Of a stretch of DNA of 64,000 nt, positions 44,381 to 52,320 are shown one piece after another. The stretch comes from DASVHS01 sp038244815 (GTDB lineage: Bacteria; Acidobacteriota; Thermoanaerobaculia; Gp7-AA8). The number at the start of each line of letters is the position of its first letter. Positions within the stretch are counted from its first letter, which is position 1. Below the pieces are notes generated by a model that was not told the origin of the DNA, made no database searches, and worked only from the letters and a program-made list of their open reading frames with translations. Position numbers and translations under genes: made by a program. The stretch is from NCBI GenBank assembly GCA_038244815.1, contig JBBRTB010000006.1:1-64000 (forward strand), in the 5' to 3' direction.

Positions 44381-44413
44381 ACTGTAGACTGCTCGGGCTA
44401 AATCGGCACTAAA
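44381..44413 (-). promoter_or_regulatory. Variant half-site pair promoter (PAP2 gene)
   Basis: On the minus strand: TTTAG, 6 bp, TTTAG (44413-44398), 11 bp, TACAGT (44386-44381), 10 bp, ATG. The spacing is the same as at the TTCAT sites but the half-site is diverged. Confidence 0.5.
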
Positions 44414-44424
44414 TTCATGCGCTC

Positions 44425-45483
44425 ATGATGACCCTCCCACTGCGGCTGGCCTGTGCGTTTCTCCTGATCCTGGCCCTGGCAGGGGGAGAATGTCGCGCCG
44501 CGGACTCTCCCGTCTTTCACGCCGGCGGATTCGGCGACCTCGAGCTGCACTCCACGTCCGAGCACGAGCGGGACGGCGTGGATCGGATCGAGCTCGACGT
44601 CTTCTCCACGCTGCAGTTCAATGATTCCTGGTCCGTGCTCGGTGAGGCCGTTGCGCAGCGGAGCTGGCAGATCCAGGAGGATCACGAGCGTTATCAGGTC
44701 GACCTGGAGCGGCTGTACGTCGAATACACCAGATCCGATTCGTTTCGGATCGAGGTCGGCGAGACCCAGACGGGACTCATCCGCTGGAACGAGCGCGAAC
44801 ATCACAGCCGCTTTCTGCAGACGCCGATCGACGTGCCGGCCCTTGCCCGCCGGCCGCAGGAGGACGGCGCGTGGCCTCTTCGCTTCGCCGGGATGTTTGC
44901 CAGCGGGCGGGTGCCTGGGTCGATGGGGATCTCGTGGGGTGTGGGCGCCGGAGCAGGGCCGGGGCGCGATCGCGAATCGACTCCTCTGACTGAGCGGGAC
45001 CGTTCACTGGCCGGACTGTTGTCGCTGTCGATGTCGCCCGACGCGGTGCCCGGACTGGAGCTGGCGGTGGCCGAGTACGGCGGCAACGTGCACATCAACC
45101 CCGGGCTGCTTCGCGAGCGGGACGTGACGTTTTCCGCGAGCTACACCGCCAGCGGCTACGAGCTGCGGGGCGAATGGGCTCGCATGAATCATCACCTAAC
45201 CAGTGTCTCCACTACTTATCTCACCACTGGTTACTACACACTGTTCTCCAAACGGCTGACCGGTTCCGCCGAACGCGTGCGGCCCTATCTGCTCTTCGAC
45301 CGGCTCAAGGTCGCCCGCGGCGAGCAATACCTGGCCGAGGCCACCGACGAGAATGCCTGGGCCACGGGAGTGCGCTACGACGTCAACCGTCACGTCAGCG
45401 TCAAGGGTGAGTATCGCTCGCAACGCGCTCTCAACGGAGACCGCGAGAGCGTGGTCGGACTGCAACTCGGCGTCTCCTTCTAA
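44425..45483 (+). CDS. Predicted outer-membrane porin-like protein
   Basis: A 352-residue protein with a signal peptide (LACAFLLILALAGGECRAA) followed by HAGGFGDLELHSTSEH and alternating beta-strands ending GLQLGVSF, consistent with a porin barrel, perhaps of the phosphate-selective O/P type. The assignment rests on pattern and on the neighbouring PstS-like gene, whose ATG overlaps its stop (TAATG). No ribosome site precedes the ATG. Divergent from PAP2. Confidence 0.65.
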   Translation: MMTLPLRLACAFLLILALAGGECRAADSPVFHAGGFGDLELHSTSEHERDGVDRIELDVFSTLQFNDSWSVLGEAVAQRSWQIQEDHERYQVDLERLYVEYTRSDSFRIEVGETQTGLIRWNEREHHSRFLQTPIDVPALARRPQEDGAWPLRFAGMFASGRVPGSMGISWGVGAGAGPGRDRESTPLTERDRSLAGLLSLSMSPDAVPGLELAVAEYGGNVHINPGLLRERDVTFSASYTASGYELRGEWARMNHHLTSVSTTYLTTGYYTLFSKRLTGSAERVRPYLLFDRLKVARGEQYLAEATDENAWATGVRYDVNRHVSVKGEYRSQRALNGDRESVVGLQLGVSF

Positions 45484-45959
45484 TGAGCGCGAAGACCACG
45501 CTGTTGCTTCTGGTGCTGCTGGCAACGGCGGCAGTGCTGCCGGCGCAGGAACCGGCGCGGCTCTTTGTGGTGGTCCCGGAGTCTCAATCGATCGCCGGTC
45601 TTTCCCTCGGCGATCTCCGCCGCATCTACATCGGCGATATGACGCGCTGGCCCGACGGCCGGCGCATCGTGCCGGTGATGCTGCGCCCCAGATCCCCGCA
45701 GTCGGAGCTCTTTCTCGATCGCGTGCTGCGGATGTCGCCTATCGATTTCGCACAGCAGTGGATCGGAGCAGTGTTCCGCGGAAGGGTCTCGGCGCCGCCC
45801 GTCGTCGTCGCAACGCGCGACGAGGCGGTGCGCTTTGTCGAGGCCCACGCGGAGTCGGTGGCCGTCATCGGTGAGGGACACGACGTCCTCACAACCGTGC
45901 GCATTCTCCCCATCGAAGGGAGCCTGCCGTCGTCGGAAAAGTATCCTCTGGCGTGGTAA
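45483..45959 (+). CDS. Short PstS-like phosphate-binding-domain protein
   Basis: A 158-residue exported protein. The signal peptide (TTLLLLVLLATAAVLPAQ) is followed by a single half of the periplasmic-binding-protein fold: LSLGDLRRIYIGDMTRWPDGRRIVPVMLRPRS and a VAVIGEG turn, which recur in phosphate ABC substrate-binding-like proteins. At this length it lacks the second lobe, so it is not a full transporter component; it may bind an oxyanion or act with the porin-like protein to which it is translationally coupled. Confidence 0.65.
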   Translation: MSAKTTLLLLVLLATAAVLPAQEPARLFVVVPESQSIAGLSLGDLRRIYIGDMTRWPDGRRIVPVMLRPRSPQSELFLDRVLRMSPIDFAQQWIGAVFRGRVSAPPVVVATRDEAVRFVEAHAESVAVIGEGHDVLTTVRILPIEGSLPSSEKYPLAW

Positions 45960-45967
45960 AACGAAAG

Positions 45968-46011
45968 TTCATCTGCGGTTCATGAAATATGGCTTCGCAT
46001 CTGCTTAGGCT
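45968..46011 (+). promoter_or_regulatory. TTCAT-pair regulated promoter (PepSY/efflux operon)
   Basis: TTCAT at 45968 and 45979 with 6 bp between, then TAGGCT at 46006-46011. The gap to the -10 box is 22 bp, one helical turn more than at the other sites. Unlike those, the gene has a 45-bp leader with a good ribosome site. Confidence 0.5.
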
Positions 46012-46055
46012 TGAAGCAGCGCAACCAACCCGCGCTCAATCCAAGGAGGATTTTG

Positions 46056-46427
46056 ATGAAGTCAACAATCGCAGTTTCTCTGTTCGCAGCGACCCTGGGG
46101 CTCGCACCCATGGCTCTTCAGGCCGCTCCCAAAACACACAAAGTCGAATCGCAGGCCGATCTTCAGAAGGACGCGAAGATCTCGATGGATGAGGCCCGTG
46201 AGATCGCCTTGAAGAAGGTTCCCAGCGGGAAGATCGAGAGTGGTGAGCTGGAGCGTGAGCACGGCAAGCTGATTTACTCGTTCGACATCAAGACCGGCGC
46301 CTCGGGAGTCACGGAGGTCAACGTCAACGCCATCGACGGCAAGATCGTCGGCGTGCAGAAGGAAAACGCCACGAAGGAAGCGGCCGAGAAGAAGCAGGAA
46401 GCCAAAGAGAAGACCGCGAAGCATTGA
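46056..46427 (+). CDS. Exported PepSY-domain protein
   Basis: A 123-residue secreted protein. The signal peptide (MKSTIAVSLFAATLGLAPMALQA) is followed by one PepSY domain (ISMDEAREIALKKVPSGKIESGELEREHGKLIYSFDI) and a lysine/glutamate-rich tail. PepSY proteins are often targets of two-component systems and may inhibit peptidases. The start is fixed by AAGGAGGA five bases upstream of ATG 46056. It heads the efflux operon; the TolC-like gene follows after 17 bp. Confidence 0.88.
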   Translation: MKSTIAVSLFAATLGLAPMALQAAPKTHKVESQADLQKDAKISMDEAREIALKKVPSGKIESGELEREHGKLIYSFDIKTGASGVTEVNVNAIDGKIVGVQKENATKEAAEKKQEAKEKTAKH

Positions 46428-46429
46428 GG

Positions 46430-46444
46430 TATCGTCGCGGCGTA
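46430..46444 (+). promoter_or_regulatory. Possible internal leaderless promoter
   Basis: TATCGT at 46430-46435, 9 bases, then the ATG of the TolC-like gene, overlapping the region just after the PepSY stop. Confidence 0.35.
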
Positions 46445-47746
46445 ATGAATCGGCAGTGGATCATGACGGCGGCGCTCGCGCTCTATGCGGGCGCCGCTCT
46501 TTCGATTGAGGGACAGACCACTACGCAGGCGCCGCGCTCACTCGCGGACGTGCAATCCATCGCTTTGCAGCAGGTCTCGGCGCTGCGCCAGGCCGAGATC
46601 GACGAAGCCATGGCCACCGAGGATCTGCGACAGGCTCAGGCATCCCTGCTTCCACGCGCGCGCAGCGCATCGACGATCACCTACAACTCACCGGCGCGTC
46701 CGCCGACCAGCACGAGCGACCCGAGCTTCATCGCTTCCAACTCCCTTCATGAATACCAGGAGCTCCTCGGCGTCACCGGCGAACTGAATTTCGGTGTGAC
46801 GGCAGCAATCCGCCGTGCCCGGGCGATGCTTCGTGCGGCCCGTGCCGGCACCGACATCGCGCGCCGCTCGTTCCTGCGCGGTGTCAGCGAGACCTACTAC
46901 GGAGCCGCGCTGGCGACGGCGCGGCGGCGTGCGGCGGAAACCAGCCTCGCCGCGGCCGAGGATTTCGAGCGCGTGACAAACTTGAATTTCCAGGCCGGCG
47001 AGGTGCCGGAGATCGACGTTATCCGGGCACGGTTGCAGACCGCGCAACGCCGCGACGATGTCGATCAGGCCACGCAGGCGGAAGTGATTGCGAACGCCAC
47101 GCTGGACACTCTCCTGGGATCAGGCGTTACGGCCGCGCCGAACATCGAGCCGCTGCCGCAGACCATCGACACGCGCGACATCCAATCCCTCACCAGCGAA
47201 GGCGTGAAGAGACGCCCCGAGTTCGTGCAGCTCGAGGCGCAGCTCCAGGCGGCGCGCGCGGACATCGGCGTGGCCCGTGCCGACCGCCTGCCGCGGATCA
47301 CGTACTCGGTCGACGAAGGTTTCGACACCAGCTCGCTCTCGGCCGACCAGATCCGCCAGCATCGTGGCATTCTTGCGACGGCAAACATCGATGTGCCACT
47401 CTTCGACTGGGGTTTGACCGCGAGCCGGCAACGCCAGGCCGAGCTTCGCGCCGAGGGTGTGCTCGTGCAGCAACAACTGATGATCCGCGACTTGTATCTC
47501 CAGTTCGCGACCGCACGTATCGAGGCCACGACCGCGGCCGCGCGCGTCGAAAACGACCGTCGCGCGCTGGCCGGGGCCGAGCGCAACCTGACGATCTCGA
47601 TCGCACGCTACCGGGCCGGCGAAGGACTCATCACCGAGGTCACCGACGCGCAAACGCAGTTGGCGACCCAGCGCCTGAACCTGCAGCAGGCGCTCTACGA
47701 CTATCAGATCGCCAGGGCCCATCTGCTCGAGGCGGTGGGGCGATGA
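46445..47746 (+). CDS. TolC-like outer-membrane efflux protein
   Basis: A 433-residue outer-membrane factor. A signal peptide (to SIEGQ) precedes two repeated TolC halves rich in long coiled helices, with typical segments NLNFQAGEVPEIDVIRARLQ and SIARYRAGEGLITEVTDAQTQL. It forms the exit channel for the RND pump encoded two genes later. Its stop overlaps the adaptor start. ATG at 46445 gives a normal signal peptide; an upstream in-frame start at 46424 is less likely. Confidence 0.9.
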   Translation: MNRQWIMTAALALYAGAALSIEGQTTTQAPRSLADVQSIALQQVSALRQAEIDEAMATEDLRQAQASLLPRARSASTITYNSPARPPTSTSDPSFIASNSLHEYQELLGVTGELNFGVTAAIRRARAMLRAARAGTDIARRSFLRGVSETYYGAALATARRRAAETSLAAAEDFERVTNLNFQAGEVPEIDVIRARLQTAQRRDDVDQATQAEVIANATLDTLLGSGVTAAPNIEPLPQTIDTRDIQSLTSEGVKRRPEFVQLEAQLQAARADIGVARADRLPRITYSVDEGFDTSSLSADQIRQHRGILATANIDVPLFDWGLTASRQRQAELRAEGVLVQQQLMIRDLYLQFATARIEATTAAARVENDRRALAGAERNLTISIARYRAGEGLITEVTDAQTQLATQRLNLQQALYDYQIARAHLLEAVGR

Positions 47747-49221
47747 GCATGTTTGGAGACCGCGAAGACTCTCTCGATCGGCCGGCGGTGTGGTGGCGCG
47801 ACCGGCGCGTGCGCATGGGCGCGGGGGCGATCGCCGTCCTGCTCATCGTCTTCATCGTCTGGAAGAGCTGCCACAAGAGCAGCGCCGGCGGGGCCGACCC
47901 GGCGAACGTCGTCGTCAGCGTGCAGGTCGCGAAAGCGGAGCGTGCCACGATCGCCAATGAGATCACGGCGATCGCTACGCTGGCGCCGCGGCGTGAGGCC
48001 GATGTCAGCCCGAAGATCGCCGCTCCCATCGCTGAGATGCCGCTATTGACCAATCGCGTGGTCCATGCCGGCGATGTTCTGGCCGTGCTGGAGTCTCGCG
48101 ATCTGACGGCGCAGCGGGCCGAAGCCGCGGCGGCGGTCGCCGAGGCGGATGCGTCGCTGCACTCGACGACGGGGGGCAGTGTTCCGCTCACGAACGCGCA
48201 GGACACGAAAGCGGTTCGTGACGCGCGCGCCAATCTCGAGAACGCACAGAAGACTTACGAACGCCGCCAGACGCTCTATCAGCAGGGTGGCATTTCGAAG
48301 AAGGAGCTCGAGGCGTCGCAGCTCGCCGTCACGCAGGCAGAGAACGATGTGCACCTGGCCGAAGCGTCGAGCAGCGTGCATCAGGGGGTCACGAACACGA
48401 GCGATGTGCGCGTGGCCGAGGCCCGGGCCCAGCAGGCCCGCAACCGCTTGCAGAATCTCGACGCGCAACTGAGCTACGCGGTCATTCGCGCGCCGTTCAG
48501 CGGCGTGGTCACGCAGCAGTTTCAGTATCAGGGCGAGATGGCCAATCCGGGCGGCAAGCTGCTCACCATCGCCGACACCAGCGCGCTCATCGCCAAGATG
48601 CAGCTTTCCGAGGAGACCGCCTCGACGCTGCGGACCGGTGATCAGGTGAAGGTGCTGCCCGACGATCTGCCCGGCCAGGCGTTTGCCGGCACGATCAGTC
48701 TCGTCGGCCGCGCCGCCGATCCACTGAGCCGGAGCGTCGCGGTGTGGGTGGCAGTGCCGAATACCGCCGGACTGCTGCGCGCCAACGGCGTGGCCAGAGT
48801 CGTCATCTCAGCGCAGCCGGCCGCGAACGCGGTGGTCGTTCCGGACTCCGCGGTGACGCTCGATGCCACCAACGGCAACAGCGGCACGGTGATGGTCGTC
48901 GACGACAAGTCGGTGGCCCACGAGGTTCACGTCACCACCGGCGTGCGCAGCGGTGGGCGCGCACAGATCACCTCCGGGCTCCGCGGCGGCGAGACTGTGG
49001 TGACGGAAGGCAACTACGGGCTGCCCGACGGGACGAGGGTCACGATCGCGAAGCCGGACACGACGCCGGCCATTCCGAACGGCGACGTCGGGGCAGTGTC
49101 GGGGCGCTGGGGTGCGCCGCCACCCGGATTCCTCGCGCTCTGCGGCGCTCGGAATGACGGGATGCTCTGCGGCGCTCGGAATGACGGGATGCTCTGCGGC
49201 GCTCGGAATGACGCCGCATGA
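47743..49221 (+). CDS. RND periplasmic adaptor with repeat-derived C-terminus
   Basis: A 492-residue membrane fusion protein. One N-terminal membrane helix (AGAIAVLLIVFIVWKSC), half-lipoyl motifs (DVSPKIAAPIAEMPLL and APFSGVVTQQFQYQGEMANPGG), a coiled-coil hairpin (about 120-225) and beta-barrel domains are visible. The last 28 residues or so are three tandem copies of LCGARNDGM encoded by 27-bp DNA repeats, unlike any adaptor domain. The gene overlaps both neighbours by ATGA junctions in a TolC/adaptor/pump operon. Confidence 0.9.
   Translation: MSMFGDREDSLDRPAVWWRDRRVRMGAGAIAVLLIVFIVWKSCHKSSAGGADPANVVVSVQVAKAERATIANEITAIATLAPRREADVSPKIAAPIAEMPLLTNRVVHAGDVLAVLESRDLTAQRAEAAAAVAEADASLHSTTGGSVPLTNAQDTKAVRDARANLENAQKTYERRQTLYQQGGISKKELEASQLAVTQAENDVHLAEASSSVHQGVTNTSDVRVAEARAQQARNRLQNLDAQLSYAVIRAPFSGVVTQQFQYQGEMANPGGKLLTIADTSALIAKMQLSEETASTLRTGDQVKVLPDDLPGQAFAGTISLVGRAADPLSRSVAVWVAVPNTAGLLRANGVARVVISAQPAANAVVVPDSAVTLDATNGNSGTVMVVDDKSVAHEVHVTTGVRSGGRAQITSGLRGGETVVTEGNYGLPDGTRVTIAKPDTTPAIPNGDVGAVSGRWGAPPPGFLALCGARNDGMLCGARNDGMLCGARNDAA
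49120..49213. repeat. 27-bp tandem repeat in the adaptor 3' end
   Basis: Units of 27 bp at 49138-49164, 49165-49191 and a partial unit at 49192-49213, preceded by GGATTCCTCGCG. The core GGATTCCTCGC...CTCGGAATGAC resembles a dispersed repeat found in many unrelated bacterial genomes. It is in frame and abuts the pump gene start. Confidence 0.85.
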
Positions 49222-52200
49222 ACCTCGGCCACATCGTCCAGACCCAGTGGCGCGCAGTCGTCGTTCTCGTCATCCTTCTCGGCGTCGGTGGGTTGATCGC
49301 CATCACCCAGGTTCCGCTATCGCTGTTTCCGGAGACGAACTTCCCGCGCATCATCATCGTGATCGAGGACGGCGAGGTTCCCGCGCAGCAGATGCTGGTG
49401 ACGGTCACCAGGCCCGTGGAGGAGGCGATGAGCGGGATGCCGGGCATCGCCCGCGTGAAATCGGTGACCAGCCGCGGCGCCGCCGAGATCGATCTCTTCT
49501 TCGACTGGCACTCCGACGTCATCCAGACGCTGCAGATGGTGCAGTCGCGCGTGTCGAGCCTCGGCAACACGCTGCCGCCGACGGCGCGCGTGACGCGCGT
49601 GGACCGGCTGACCTTCGCCGTCTTCCCGATCATCGGCTATTCGGTGACGTCACCGAAGCGCGATCCCGGGACGCTGCGCACCATCAGCGAGTTCACCATC
49701 CGGCCGCCGCTGGCGCGCGTGCCCGGTGTGGCCAGCGTGATGGTGCAGGGCGGCGAGGTCCGCGAGTATCACGTGAACGTCGATCCGGTCCGCCTGGAAT
49801 CGCGTGGCCTGACCATTCCCCAGGTCGTCGATGCCTTGAAGAACACGAACGTGATCGAGTCGCCGGGTCTGATCAACGAGAACCATCACCTCGAGCTGGC
49901 TCTGGTCAGCGGGCAGACCAGGTCGATCGACGAGATCGCGCACATCGTCGTGGCGAACGTCAACAACGTGCCGGTGCTGCTCTCGGATGTGGCCACGGTC
50001 GAGCCGGGATTCGAGCCGCGCTACAAGATCGTGACGGCTGACGGCAAGCCGGCCGTGCTCGTCAACGTGCTGCGCCAGCCCACGGCCAACACGGCCGCGG
50101 TCGTCGACGCCGTCAAGCAGCAGCTCGATCTGCTCAAAGCGCAACTGCCGCGCGACGTCGAGATCAAACCGTACTACGACCAGTCGCTGCTGGTGCGGGC
50201 GTCGATCAAATCGGTGCGCGACGCCATTCTCATCGGACTGATTCTGTCGGTGCTCATCGTTTACGGCTTCCTGCGAAGCTGGGGCACGACGCTCGTGGCC
50301 GTCGTGGTCATCCCCATCACGCTGCTGGTGACGATGCTGGCCATGTGGCTGGTGGGTTTGAGCTTCGATCTGATGACGCTCGGCGGCATGGCCGCGGCGA
50401 TCGGTCTGGTGATCGACGACGCCATCGTGGTGGTGGAGAACATCTACGCGCATGCCGCGGCCGGCTCCTCGCGCATCGAGGCCGTGCGTCTGGCCATGGG
50501 CGAGATCAGCGGGCCGATCGTCTTCTCGACCATCACGCCCGTGGTGGTGTTCCTGCCGCTGTCACTGCTGACCGGCGTCACCGGCGTGTTCTTCCGTTCG
50601 CTGGCGCTGACGATGGCGGTGGCGCTGCTGACCTCACTCGTGCTGGCCCTGTTCTTCACTCCCGTGCTCGCGCAGCGGTTCGCCGGGTCGTCCCGGTCCG
50701 AGCCCGCCGCCAAGGCTGAGGAGGAGCAGGGCGGGTCGATTCTGCATCGCGGGCTCTCGCTGTACGAACGGCTGCTGGAGCTGGCGCTGCGTCACGCCCG
50801 CCTGGTGCTCGTGCTGATCCTGGCGCTGTTCGCCGTCGCCTACCTGATCTACCGAGGTCTCGGCAGCGAGTTCCTGCCCGAGTTCGACGAGGGTGCGTTC
50901 ATCGTCGATTACGTGGCGCCCCCCGGGGCGTCGCTCCAGGAGACCGATCGTCTGCTCCGGCATGTGGAGCGGCTGCTGAACGAGACGCCGGATGTGGAGA
51001 GCTTCTCCCGCCGCACGGGCATGCAGCTGGGACTGGCCGGCGTCACCGAACCGAACACCGGCGACTTCGCCGTGAAACTGCGCGACAAGCATCGTCCCAG
51101 CGACGAGGTCATGACCGAGCTTCGCCAGAAGATCGAGTCGAGCGAGCCGACGCTGCGCGTCGAGTTCATCGGCATCCTCAGCGATCTCATCGGCGATCTT
51201 CAGAGCTCGCCCTCTCCGGTGGAGCTGCGTCTGTACAGCGAGGACACGGCCGCGCTGCAACGGACGGCGAAACAGATGGCGGCTTCCATCGCGAAAGTGA
51301 ACGGCGTCGTGGAGATCTTCGACGGGATCGTGGTGAGCGGGCCGGCCATCACGTTTCAGGTGGACCCGCAGCGCGCATCCACGTTCGGCATCACCGCCGC
51401 CGACATCACCGAGACCGTCCAATCAGCTCTGGGCGGCACGCCGGCCTCCTCGATCATCGAGCGCGGACGCGCCGTGACGGTGCGCGTGCTCCTTCCACCG
51501 AACTATCGCACCTCACTCGACCAACTGCGGTCACTGCGCGTGCGGTCGCCCCTGACGAACGGCTTCGTGCGCGTCGATCAGATCTCGACGATCAACTACG
51601 ACCCCGGCCAGACCGAGATCCACCGCGACGGGCTCCGCCAGTCGCTCGCCGTCACCGCGCGTCTCGAGGGCGTCGACCTCGGTACGGCCATCAGGGACAT
51701 TCGCGCCCAGCTCGGGCGGGACGTCCACCTGCCGGCGGGTATGACCCTGGAGTACGGCGGCCTCTATCAGCAACAGCAGTCCAGCTTCCGCGAGCTCGCC
51801 CTCACGCTGGCGCTGGCGATCGCGCTCGTGTTCCTGGTGCTCCTCATCGAGTTCCGCTCGTTCGCACATCCGGTGGCCATCGTGACCGGTGCGGTGCTGG
51901 CACTGACAGGAACGCTGCTGGCGCTCCTGGTCACCCATACAACGCTCAACGTCGTGTCGCTGATGGGGATGATCATGATCGTCGGCATCGTGGCCAAGAA
52001 CGGCATCCTCATGCTCGACACGGTCGAGGATCATCTCGCCGCCGGTGACGATCTCCATGCGGCGCTGGTGCGTGCCGGCCGCCGGCGATTCCGCCCCGTG
52101 CTCATGACCTCTCTGGCGGCAATGTTGGGGATGCTCCCGCTCGCTCTGGCCATCGGATCGGGATCGGAGCTGCTGCAACCGCTGGCGATCGCTGTGATCG

Positions 52201-52277
52201 GCGGTCTGGCGTTCGCGCTCCTGCTCTCGCTGGTGGTGACGCCGACGGTTTACGCGCTGGCCCGGAGAAACACGTAA
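49218..52277 (+). CDS. RND-family efflux pump (AcrB/HAE1-like)
   Basis: A 1019-residue inner-membrane proton-driven pump of full family length. The N-terminus PLSLFPETNFPRI, the TM4 proton-relay aspartates in GLVIDDAIVVVENI (near residue 400) and the second-half TM motif GIVAKNGILMLDTVEDH are all present. With the upstream adaptor and TolC-like protein it forms a tripartite exporter of drugs or other small amphipathic molecules; no metal-specific methionine cluster is evident. The start overlaps the adaptor stop, in the repeat region. Confidence 0.95.
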   Translation: MNLGHIVQTQWRAVVVLVILLGVGGLIAITQVPLSLFPETNFPRIIIVIEDGEVPAQQMLVTVTRPVEEAMSGMPGIARVKSVTSRGAAEIDLFFDWHSDVIQTLQMVQSRVSSLGNTLPPTARVTRVDRLTFAVFPIIGYSVTSPKRDPGTLRTISEFTIRPPLARVPGVASVMVQGGEVREYHVNVDPVRLESRGLTIPQVVDALKNTNVIESPGLINENHHLELALVSGQTRSIDEIAHIVVANVNNVPVLLSDVATVEPGFEPRYKIVTADGKPAVLVNVLRQPTANTAAVVDAVKQQLDLLKAQLPRDVEIKPYYDQSLLVRASIKSVRDAILIGLILSVLIVYGFLRSWGTTLVAVVVIPITLLVTMLAMWLVGLSFDLMTLGGMAAAIGLVIDDAIVVVENIYAHAAAGSSRIEAVRLAMGEISGPIVFSTITPVVVFLPLSLLTGVTGVFFRSLALTMAVALLTSLVLALFFTPVLAQRFAGSSRSEPAAKAEEEQGGSILHRGLSLYERLLELALRHARLVLVLILALFAVAYLIYRGLGSEFLPEFDEGAFIVDYVAPPGASLQETDRLLRHVERLLNETPDVESFSRRTGMQLGLAGVTEPNTGDFAVKLRDKHRPSDEVMTELRQKIESSEPTLRVEFIGILSDLIGDLQSSPSPVELRLYSEDTAALQRTAKQMAASIAKVNGVVEIFDGIVVSGPAITFQVDPQRASTFGITAADITETVQSALGGTPASSIIERGRAVTVRVLLPPNYRTSLDQLRSLRVRSPLTNGFVRVDQISTINYDPGQTEIHRDGLRQSLAVTARLEGVDLGTAIRDIRAQLGRDVHLPAGMTLEYGGLYQQQQSSFRELALTLALAIALVFLVLLIEFRSFAHPVAIVTGAVLALTGTLLALLVTHTTLNVVSLMGMIMIVGIVAKNGILMLDTVEDHLAAGDDLHAALVRAGRRRFRPVLMTSLAAMLGMLPLALAIGSGSELLQPLAIAVIGGLAFALLLSLVVTPTVYALARRNT

Positions 52278-52301
52278 GGCCGGAAGACGGACCCCGCATC
52301 G

Positions 52302-52320
52302 TACAATTCAGTCGGGAGCG
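52302..52320 (+). promoter_or_regulatory. -10 box with very short leader
   Basis: TACAAT at 52302-52307, then 13 bases including GGGAG, then the ATG of the GGDEF-EAL gene. The leader would be about 6-7 nt. The box context, GTACAATTC, recurs at 55022. Confidence 0.4.

Noticed and set aside
49138..49213. CRISPR-like array
   Set aside because: The units are directly adjacent with no spacers and are translated in frame; it is a simple tandem repeat.
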